A stretch of 64,000 nt of DNA from JAITWN01 sp034002745 (GTDB lineage Bacteria > Pseudomonadota > Gammaproteobacteria > SZUA-140): NCBI GenBank assembly GCA_034002745.1, contig JAVEZY010000008.1:33976-97975 (forward strand). Reading direction: 5' to 3'. Positions 51,429-58,105 of the stretch are shown here, piece after piece; positions within the stretch are counted from its first letter, which is position 1; each line of letters starts with the position of its first letter. The translations under genes and the position numbers were made by a program. The notes beneath the pieces are model-generated. The model ran no database searches, was not told where the DNA came from, and saw only the letters and a program-made list of their open reading frames with translations.

Positions 51429-52007
51429 TCACTGCCAGAGGCTTCCTCCGGCTCCGCTCAGCGCGGCAATGCCGAACAGTGCGAACAGAACGGCGGCGGC
51501 GATGTGCACCAGTCTCATTGGAATACGCTGGGCGAAGCGGTCGCCGAGAAAGACTGCCGGCGCATTGACCGCCATCAGGCCGAGCGTGGTGCCGACGACG
51601 ACGGCCACTGCGCTGTCGTAGTGCATGGCCAGAGCCACTGTGGCGATCTGCGTCTTGTCGCCCATCTCGGCCAGAAAGAATGCGATGAGCGTGGCGGTGA
51701 ATACGCCCAGACCCGAAGCGACGCCCAATTCCGCATCGTCCGCCTTGTCGGGCACGAGCATCCACACGGCCATGGCGAGGAATCCACCGCCCAGTATCCA
51801 GCGCAGCACCTGCGCATCCACGGTGGCGGCTATCCAGCCGCCGAGCGCGCCGGCAATGCCGTGGTTGGCCAGCGTGGCGACGGCCATGCCGGCGAGTATG
51901 GGCAGGGGGCTCCGAAAGCGGGCGGCAAGCAGAAAGGCGAGCAGTTGGGTCTTGTCGCCGATTTCCGCGAGAGCGACGGCGGCGGCGGGTACGAGCAAGG
52001 CTTCCAT
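51429..52007 (-). CDS. Gdt1/TMEM165 (UPF0016) family putative Mn2+ exporter
   Basis: The 192-residue membrane protein has about six membrane segments and the two family motifs ExGDKT: ALAEIGDKTQLLAFLL near the N-terminus and FFLAEMGDKTQIATVAL in the second half. Family members exchange Mn2+ or Ca2+ for H+, and bacterial ones (MneA type) export manganese. Upstream lies a yybP-ykoY manganese riboswitch, which strongly supports Mn2+ as the substrate. The ATG at 52007 gives the family-like start MEALLVPAAAVAL. An ATG at 52037 inside the leader hairpin would add ten residues. No clear Shine-Dalgarno is visible, consistent with control through structure. Confidence 0.9.
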   Translation of the reverse strand: MEALLVPAAAVALAEIGDKTQLLAFLLAARFRSPLPILAGMAVATLANHGIAGALGGWIAATVDAQVLRWILGGGFLAMAVWMLVPDKADDAELGVASGLGVFTATLIAFFLAEMGDKTQIATVALAMHYDSAVAVVVGTTLGLMAVNAPAVFLGDRFAQRIPMRLVHIAAAVLFALFGIAALSGAGGSLWQ

Positions 52008-52020
52008 CGGATATTTTCCC

Positions 52021-52058
52021 GGCCGGGGATGACGCATGATCAAGCCGCATCCCCGGCC
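52021..52058 (-). promoter_or_regulatory. Expression-platform hairpin of the manganese riboswitch
   Basis: Two perfect 11-base arms, GGCCGGGGATG (52021-52031) and CATCCCCGGCC (52048-52058), lie between the aptamer and the gdt1 start codon. No T-run follows on the transcribed strand, so translation or an anti-terminator-type switch is as likely as transcription termination. Confidence 0.55.
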
Positions 52059-52074
52059 ATGTGGCGCGGCGTGA

Positions 52075-52180
52075 TCGATGGTCTTGCCAGGCCGGAACCG
52101 CTTGCGCCATGGTCCTTCGGACCAAGCATGTTGACGCAAGCCTCTTCGTGTGGCGAAGAGAGGCTACTCCCCAAGGACGG
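52075..52180 (-). ncRNA. yybP-ykoY manganese riboswitch
   Basis: Read on the minus strand, the leader contains the conserved aptamer segments in order. GGGGAGTAGCC is at 52162-52172. A hairpin with loop CCACA (52139-52165) follows. TGCGTCAACATGC is at about 52126-52138. A second hairpin closes by TTGCG/CGCAA with TGGTCC/GGACCA inside (52102-52139), and GGCAAGACC is at 52080-52088. These match the yybP-ykoY aptamer, which senses Mn2+ and turns on exporters. It precedes a Gdt1-family gene, a known pairing. The closing P1 stem looks weak by eye, so the exact ends are approximate. Confidence 0.88.
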
Positions 52181-52289
52181 GCTGCATCATACCGGGTTCC
52201 GGATGGCCGGTCGAGCATCGGGGACGGGCGGCAGAACATTTCCTCTCGGCCAGTGGTCTCACCAGGTTCGTGACGAAGGGAGCGAATCC

Positions 52290-53321
52290 ATGGCCGACGT
52301 CCAGCTCAAACCGCTCGATCAACAGGTCATCGTCATCACCGGCGCCTCCAGCGGCATCGGGCTGGCCACCGCACGGAAGGCGGCGTCCGCCGGCGCGCGG
52401 GTCGTGCTCGCTTCGCGCAATGGCGAGGCCCTCGACTCGGTCACGCGCGACATCAACCGACAGGGAGGAACCGCGATGTATGTGGTTGCCGATGTCGGCC
52501 GTCGCGAGGACGTGGAGCGTATTGCCGAGCACGCGACAGATCGTTTCGGTGGCATCGATACCTGGGTCAACAATGCCGGCGTACTCACCTATGGCCCATT
52601 GCTGCGGATGCCGGAGGCTGACGCTCGGCGCTTGTTCGATACCAATTTCTGGGGCCTGGTGTCCGGCTCGCTGGTGGCAGCCCGCCGCATGGAGCGCAGC
52701 GGCGGCGCCATCATCAACCTTGGCAGCGAAGAATCCGATCTGGCCGTCATGCTTCACGGCATGTACGCCGCGAGCAAGCACGCGGTCAAGGGGTTCACCG
52801 ATGCCCTGCGCATGGAACTGCATGCCTGCGATGCGCCGATATCGGTCACGCTCATCAAGCCGGCGGGGATCGCTACACCGATCCTCGAGCACGCGCGCAG
52901 CTACGCCGACTCCGGGCCGGTGTTGCCGCCGCCCGTCTACGCGCCGGAGGAAGTGGCGAATGCCATCCTATGGGCGGCGTCCAACCCGCGGCGCGAGATC
53001 TTCGTCGGCGGCGCGTCCTGGGGCATGAGCGTGCTGCGCCGGATGATGCCGGGAGCTACAGATCGCATGAACGCGCGTGTCATGAGCGCCATGGATCGCA
53101 TGTCCAGCGAACCGGTGAGCGAGGGAGATAACCTGTGGGCGGCGGGAGAGGGCGGAAAGGTGCGGGGAAATCACCAGGGCTACGTGATGAGGCGCAGCCT
53201 CTACACCCGCGCCAGCATGCATCCCGTCATCGCCAGCGTCGCCCTTGGGCTTGCCGGTCTGCTCGCCCTGTCACTGGCCAATGCAGCACTGCGCAATCGC
53301 GAACCGATTCCGGGGCTCTGA
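52290..53321 (+). CDS. Short-chain dehydrogenase with a C-terminal membrane segment
   Basis: The 343-residue protein is a classical SDR with the cofactor motif TGASSGIG, NNAGVLTYG, a catalytic Ser in NLGSEESDLA, and YAASKHAVKG carrying the YxxxK pair. It is about 90 residues longer than the family norm. The extra C-terminus contains a hydrophobic segment (VIASVALGLAGLLALSLANAAL) that may tether it to the membrane. The ATG at 52290 has AAGGGAG nine bases upstream; the much longer open frame upstream is antisense to gdt1 and its leader. Substrate unknown. It is divergent from the gdt1 leader. Confidence 0.85.
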   Translation: MADVQLKPLDQQVIVITGASSGIGLATARKAASAGARVVLASRNGEALDSVTRDINRQGGTAMYVVADVGRREDVERIAEHATDRFGGIDTWVNNAGVLTYGPLLRMPEADARRLFDTNFWGLVSGSLVAARRMERSGGAIINLGSEESDLAVMLHGMYAASKHAVKGFTDALRMELHACDAPISVTLIKPAGIATPILEHARSYADSGPVLPPPVYAPEEVANAILWAASNPRREIFVGGASWGMSVLRRMMPGATDRMNARVMSAMDRMSSEPVSEGDNLWAAGEGGKVRGNHQGYVMRRSLYTRASMHPVIASVALGLAGLLALSLANAALRNREPIPGL

Positions 53322-53379
53322 CGGAGAGGAGGGCGTCGTGTCACGACGTCGTCCTTTCATCCTCTCTCTCGAATCCGTG

Positions 53380-54387
53380 CTACGGCCTGGCTTCCGCGGC
53401 GGCTTCGGTGCTGGGTTCCGCCACGGTGAACGCGTCGGCATGAATATCGCTGAGGCGCGCGCCGGCGAGGAAGATGCGGCGGCGGGTCTGGTCGACCATT
53501 TGCGGATGACCACAGATGTAGGCGCGCCAGCCGGAGAGCTTGGGGTGATCGGAGAGTGCGATGTCGGAGGCGCGTCCGGACCGGCAATCCGCCGGCGCTT
53601 CCGGTCCCGAGATGCATGGAATGTAGTGGAACCGTTCGCCATGCTTTTCGGTCAGGGCGCGAAGCTCGTTGCGCAGATAAAGGCCCTTGGCGTCGCGGCT
53701 GCCGTGATAAAGATAGATCGGTCCTGTGTGTCCACTGTGCAGCGCTTCCCGCACGATGCCCCATAGCGGCGCCAGTCCGCTGCCGGTGCCGATCAGCAGT
53801 AGCGGTCGCTCGGGCTCGCCCGGCACATAACAGCAGTCACCGACCGGCCCCTGCACGCGCAATTCATCGCCCTCGCGCAGGACTTCGTGCAGCCAACCGC
53901 TGACGCGCCCGCCGGGCAGGCGACGCACATGCAGCTCGATTTCGCCCTCATCGAGCGCTGGAACACTGGCGATGGAATAGCTGCGCACCAGACCATCGTC
54001 AGCGTGCACATTCACGAATTGACCCGCGCGGTAGATGATGGGCTCGCGCGGAGCGAGGCGCAGGCGGAGTATGCCGGCGCCCAATGGTGTCTTTGATACC
54101 ACCGTGGCTGCGGTGACCGGCTTCTCGGCCTGCATGGGCGCCACTTCGAGATCGGTATCGGGGCGGCAGATACAGGGAAGAAAAGCGCCCTGTGCCCGCT
54201 GCTCTTCATTCAGGCCGCGACGGGCGGCCTCGCCGGGGTCGCCGGCGACGGCGCGCAGCATGCAGGTCTGACAGACCCCGCCGCGACAGGCATAAGAAAC
54301 GGACGCGCCAACCCGAATCAGTGCATCAAGCACCGTTTCGTCTTCCTGCAGTTCGTGATGATTTCCCTGCCAGGTGATTCGGGGCAT
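53380..54387 (-). CDS. [2Fe-2S] ferredoxin-NAD(P)H reductase
   Basis: The 335-residue protein has an N-terminal plant-type ferredoxin domain with the Cys set ACRGGVCQTC plus FLPCIC. An FAD domain follows with RSYSIAS, then an NAD(P) domain with GTGSGLAPLWGI and YICGHPQMV. This is the layout of dioxygenase reductases and CDP-6-deoxy-glucoseen reductase. It passes electrons from NAD(P)H through FAD and the iron-sulfur cluster to a partner protein. The partner is probably the truncated haemoglobin, whose gene ends only 17 bp upstream of this ATG (54387). GGAAGGA lies six bases before the start. Confidence 0.88.
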   Translation of the reverse strand: MPRITWQGNHHELQEDETVLDALIRVGASVSYACRGGVCQTCMLRAVAGDPGEAARRGLNEEQRAQGAFLPCICRPDTDLEVAPMQAEKPVTAATVVSKTPLGAGILRLRLAPREPIIYRAGQFVNVHADDGLVRSYSIASVPALDEGEIELHVRRLPGGRVSGWLHEVLREGDELRVQGPVGDCCYVPGEPERPLLLIGTGSGLAPLWGIVREALHSGHTGPIYLYHGSRDAKGLYLRNELRALTEKHGERFHYIPCISGPEAPADCRSGRASDIALSDHPKLSGWRAYICGHPQMVDQTRRRIFLAGARLSDIHADAFTVAEPSTEAAAEARP

Positions 54388-54404
54388 GGCGCGTCCTTCC
54401 TCCC

Positions 54405-54773
54405 TCAGCGTCCCAGTACGTCGTTGCGGGTGCTTTCGGCGATCGCGGCACACTCGGCGATCAGTTCCGCCGGAACCGACAGATCCTGCAGCGTCGCTGC
54501 GAGGTTCTCCATCACCGCGTCGAAGTGGCTGTCGTTGAGGCCGCGCTGGACCAGGTGGGCATGGCCGCGGCGCATGTCTTCACCCGTGTAGTTGTGGGGT
54601 CCGCCGAAGGCCATGGTCAGGAAGGCCTTCTGCTTGGCGGCCTGGCGATCCATGTCCACGCCTTCGAAGAAGTGGGCGATACGGTCGTCCGCCAGCACTT
54701 TCCTATAGAAGATGTCCACGGCCGCGTTCACGGCGGGCTCACCGCCCAGGCGTTCGAAGATAGATCCGGACAT
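54405..54773 (-). CDS. Group I truncated haemoglobin
   Basis: The 122-residue protein has the 2-over-2 globin pattern. It starts IFERLGGEPAVNAAVDIFYRKVLADDRI with the distal B10 tyrosine at Y23, and the GGPHNYTGEDMRRGHAHLV region supplies the proximal histidine (H71 or H73). Group I (N-type) proteins bind O2 and NO, and many act as NO dioxygenases when a reductase supplies electrons. The ATG at 54773 has AGGAGG about nine bases upstream; an earlier in-frame ATG is rejected. It is the first gene of a two-gene operon with the reductase. Confidence 0.93.
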   Translation of the reverse strand: MSGSIFERLGGEPAVNAAVDIFYRKVLADDRIAHFFEGVDMDRQAAKQKAFLTMAFGGPHNYTGEDMRRGHAHLVQRGLNDSHFDAVMENLAATLQDLSVPAELIAECAAIAESTRNDVLGR

Positions 54774-55098
54774 CGTTGTGTTCCTCCTTGGTGTATTGCG
54801 CAATTAAAGTAGTAACCGGGATGCATCATATACTTTTATGGTCGTAGAAACAACGGCTTATTGCTGACCAGCCTGCTGGGGTTTTACGTACGTATCGATC
54901 GGAACCGATTGAAGCGGGTAGGTTTTCATTCAGCTGCCGGGGAGCTGCCGGTCGGGCGCGACATTTTGCCGCAGCAAGGCGAGCGGGATCAACGAATTAC
55001 GAAGCCGGAAAAGAACGGGGAGCCAGAGCTGTTTTCCACCAGCGACAGAATCCGTTCCGGACGCATCGCTGGAAAACGACTCGGCCCCCTGTCCCCGG
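54774..55098. other. Intergenic region between haemoglobin and Na/Pi genes
   Basis: This 325-bp gap carries the haemoglobin promoter at its left end. The remainder, next to the Na/Pi cotransporter end, shows no gene, repeat or RNA that I could recognise. Confidence 0.5.
54825..54853 (-). promoter_or_regulatory. Sigma-70 promoter of the haemoglobin-reductase operon
   Basis: On the minus strand TTGTTT (54848-54853) and TATGAT (54825-54830) are separated by exactly 17 bases. A GATGCAT...ATAC sequence overlaps the -10. It resembles an NO-repressor NsrR half-site, but the second half is poor, so no operator is claimed. Confidence 0.65.
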
Positions 55099-56808
55099 TC
55101 AAGCCTGGGCCTTCGCTTCGGGCGGGGTTCCGGTCTCCCCGGCAAGCTGTCCCAGGGGGGCGGGAGCTTGCTCGGGCACGGCTTCCGGCGCAGCCATTCC
55201 CTCCTCCGGTTCGGGCTGTGCTGCCGTGTCCACCTTCGGCACCGCCGCCTTGACGGTCCTCAGATAGTGGCAGATGCGCCACACGTGATGGCCGGAACGC
55301 TCCAGGCGGCGGAAGGTGTCGGTCACGCGCAAGGCGCGGGCGGCGCTGTCGGGGCCGGTATCATGCAGAACACCATGGCGGATGCGGCGCGCGAGGGTGG
55401 TCAGCGCGGCTGCGTCGGCCGCCATGCGCTCCAGCCACGCATGGTCGGGTTGCGCGAAGCCTTCGATCGCCAGCGCAAGGATATGGCGATTCTGTGCCAG
55501 CGCCTCTCCGTACACGGGATTGCCCAGCTCGCTGCGCACCTGATCAAGTTCGATCAGGCGCTCGCGGAAGCGTATCAGGTGATCGATGGCATGCAGCTGG
55601 GCGATGCGGCGGGAGGCGAAGTCGTCATTGCCAGGGAGCGGGATCCGGCTGACGAAATCGAAGCAGCGGTCCAGCGCCTCGTGAGTCTGCCGCAGCGTCT
55701 GCTGCAGGTTCTCGGGATGCTCGCCTGCCAGGATTCGTCCATAGATGTCGAACAGGCGCTGCGCGATCTGATCCAGCGCGCGCTGCGAAGCGTCCAGTGC
55801 CACCGCTGGAATCGCCAGCAGGCTCGAATCCAGATGCTGCGTCGCGACGTCTCCGCGTTCGGGCAAAAGGCGTTCGACGAGGCGCGCGAAACGTTCGCTG
55901 AAGGGCAGCACCAGCACGACGCCGACGGCGATGAACAGGGTGTGGAAGGCGGCCAGCACGAGCGCGCCCGGGGCGAGGCCGGCATGCGTCGCGAACAGGT
56001 TGATGACCAGGGAGTAGAGCGGCAGCAGGGCAATGGCGATCAGGCCGGCAATCAGATTGAACAGGATGTGGGCCATCGCAGTCCGCTTGGCATGGACCGT
56101 CGCGCCGATCGATACCAGCAGGCTGGTCAGCGTAGTGCCGATGGAGGCGCCGATCACCATCGCCGTGGCCTGATCGAAGTTGATCGCTTCGGTGTGCACC
56201 GCGGTGAGGGTCATGGCGATCGCCGCGGTGGACGACTGCAATACCGCGGTGAGGGCGATGCCGATCAGCATGATGAAGAAGCGCGCACCGATGCCGCCCG
56301 CCGGCAGATCCGCCAGGCTGAACACGTCCGACAGACCGCGCATGCCCTGCTGCAGGGTATCGAGTCCGACGAACAGCACGCCGAAGCCAGCCAGCGCCAT
56401 GCCGAGATTGGCCCAGCGCTCGCGCGCCAGCAGCCGGAGCAGCGCGCCGATGCCGATCAGCGGCAGCGTATAGAAACCGAGGCTGATCTTGAGCCCGAGT
56501 CCGGCCACGATCCAGCCGGTGGCCGTATTGCCCAGGCTGGCTCCGATCACCACCCCGATCGCCTGGGCGAAGGTGATGAGCCCGGCGGAAACAAAGCCGA
56601 TCAGGGTGACGGTCGTGGCGGTGGATGATTGCGCCAGGGCCGTGATCAAGGCGCCCGAAGCGAATGCGCGCCGCGGCGTGCCGGTAAAGTGCGCCAGCGC
56701 CTGCTGCAAGGCCGGTCCGGCGAAAGCCACCAGGCCGCCGGAAAGCAGCATCATTCCGACCAGAAACAGGCCAATACCACCGAGCAGGGGGAAAAGGATA
56801 GCTAGCAT
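55099..56808 (-). CDS. Na+/phosphate cotransporter with a PhoU-like C-terminal domain
   Basis: The 569-residue protein has about nine membrane segments with the duplicated NptA/YjbB motif (GALITALAQSSTATTVTLIGFVSAG and FIMLIGIALTAVLQSSTAAIAMTLTA; QSSTA occurs in each). About residues 330-530 form a helical PhoU-type domain (LDASQRALDQIAQRLFDIYGRIL). It imports or exports phosphate with Na+ across the inner membrane, and the PhoU domain probably regulates it. The C-terminal tail is a low-complexity Pro/Glu/Ala segment. It stands alone between the haemoglobin operon and the exporter operon, which is divergent. Confidence 0.9.
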   Translation of the reverse strand: MLAILFPLLGGIGLFLVGMMLLSGGLVAFAGPALQQALAHFTGTPRRAFASGALITALAQSSTATTVTLIGFVSAGLITFAQAIGVVIGASLGNTATGWIVAGLGLKISLGFYTLPLIGIGALLRLLARERWANLGMALAGFGVLFVGLDTLQQGMRGLSDVFSLADLPAGGIGARFFIMLIGIALTAVLQSSTAAIAMTLTAVHTEAINFDQATAMVIGASIGTTLTSLLVSIGATVHAKRTAMAHILFNLIAGLIAIALLPLYSLVINLFATHAGLAPGALVLAAFHTLFIAVGVVLVLPFSERFARLVERLLPERGDVATQHLDSSLLAIPAVALDASQRALDQIAQRLFDIYGRILAGEHPENLQQTLRQTHEALDRCFDFVSRIPLPGNDDFASRRIAQLHAIDHLIRFRERLIELDQVRSELGNPVYGEALAQNRHILALAIEGFAQPDHAWLERMAADAAALTTLARRIRHGVLHDTGPDSAARALRVTDTFRRLERSGHHVWRICHYLRTVKAAVPKVDTAAQPEPEEGMAAPEAVPEQAPAPLGQLAGETGTPPEAKAQA

Positions 56809-57022
56809 GGAGAGCGCCGGATTCGTCCTTTGATGTTCGCCAGCCGGCAGCCCGGTTCCCCCGACTTCCTGTCGGTGGACTGCCGAGCGGTCGCGGCGCA
56901 GTAAGCATCCGATTTTAGCGCAAATAGGGCTCGCGCCCTACTGCGGGGCGATCGTTCTGCATCCGTCCGCCTGCGAGCGGGGACGGGCGCTGACGGCAGT
57001 CGGTGTGCTAGCATCCCGCGGC

Positions 57023-58105
57023 ATGGGTGAATTCAACAAAAAGTTGTCCGGTCGCAGGGGCTTTGTGCTTGCGTTGTTCGTCCTCGCGGCGATCGTCGCG
57101 GTGTCCTGGTCGATGTATCGCACGGAGGAGAGCAACACCGCCATCGCCAGCGGCAACGGGCGCATCGAGGCGGTGGAAATCGATGTCGCGGCCAGGGCGC
57201 CGGGGCGCATCGAGGAGATCCTGGTGCAGGAAGGCGAGTTCGTCACTGCCGGCCAGGTGCTGGCGCGGATGGACATGCGAGCGCTGGATGCCCAGTTGCG
57301 GCAGGCCGAGGCCGAGGTCCAGCGCGCCGAGGACGCGGTGGCGACGGCGCGCAGTCAGCTGGCGCTGCGCGAGAGCGAACATGCCGCGGCCGAGGCAACG
57401 GTCGGCCTGCGCGATACCGAACTCGAGGCTGCCCGCCGGCGCGCGGCGCGCACGCTGGAGTTGTCCCAGCGCGGCGCGGTGTCCGAGCAGGACGCCGATG
57501 ACGCACGCACCGCGGTGGACAGCGCTCGGGCCGGGCTCACTGCCGCCAGGGCGCAGGTTTCCGCGGCCGCGGCCGCCATCACCGCCGCCAGGGCCCAGGT
57601 GAACGGTGCCGCCTCGGCGCAGCGCGCCGCGCAGGCGGCAGTTGCCCGGGTGCAGGCGGAGATCGATGATGCCGTGCTGGTGTCTCCCCGCGACGGCCGG
57701 GTGCAGTTTCTGGTGGCGCAGCCGGGGGAGGTCATCGGCGCAGGCGGACGCGTCCTCAATCTCGTCGACCTGAGCGACGTCTACATGAGCTTCTTTCTCC
57801 CCACCGCGATCGCGGGCCGCATTGCTCTCGGCAGCGAGGCGCGCATCATCCTCGATGCCGCGCCGCAGTACGTGATCCCGGCCAGCATTTCATTCGTCGC
57901 GGATGTGGCGCAGTTCACGCCGCGGACGGTCGAAACGCGCGCCGAGCGCGAGAAACTGATGTTCCGCGTACGCGCGCGCATTCCGCCGGATCTGCTGCGC
58001 CAGCACATCCTGCAGGTCAAGACCGGCCTGCCGGGTGTGGCCTATGTCCGGATCGACGCCGGACAGCCCTGGCCCGCCGAACTCGAGGTCCGGTTGCCGC
58101 AATGA
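57023..58105 (+). CDS. yhiI: HlyD-family periplasmic adaptor (YhiI-like)
   Basis: The 360-residue adaptor has an N-terminal signal-anchor (RRGFVLALFVLAAIVAVSWSMY). A split lipoyl/barrel-sandwich domain follows (GRIEAVEIDVAARAPGRIEEILVQEGEFV ... DGRVQFLVAQPGEVIGAGG), with an Ala-rich coiled-coil hairpin (about residues 85-210) between the halves. It bridges an ABC exporter to an outer-membrane channel. The gene order adaptor, fused ABC ATPase, permease is the same as yhiI-rbbA-yhhJ in E. coli. Its stop overlaps the next ATG (ATGA). The ATG at 57023 is chosen; a GTG six codons earlier is less likely. Confidence 0.9.
   Translation: MGEFNKKLSGRRGFVLALFVLAAIVAVSWSMYRTEESNTAIASGNGRIEAVEIDVAARAPGRIEEILVQEGEFVTAGQVLARMDMRALDAQLRQAEAEVQRAEDAVATARSQLALRESEHAAAEATVGLRDTELEAARRRAARTLELSQRGAVSEQDADDARTAVDSARAGLTAARAQVSAAAAAITAARAQVNGAASAQRAAQAAVARVQAEIDDAVLVSPRDGRVQFLVAQPGEVIGAGGRVLNLVDLSDVYMSFFLPTAIAGRIALGSEARIILDAAPQYVIPASISFVADVAQFTPRTVETRAEREKLMFRVRARIPPDLLRQHILQVKTGLPGVAYVRIDAGQPWPAELEVRLPQ

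Noticed and set aside
54821..54845. NsrR operator at the haemoglobin promoter
   Set aside because: One half resembles the NsrR motif, but the second half and the spacing do not fit.
55168..56628. 486-residue plus-strand frame
   Set aside because: Antisense to the Na/Pi cotransporter; translation is repetitive and Gln/Arg/His-rich.
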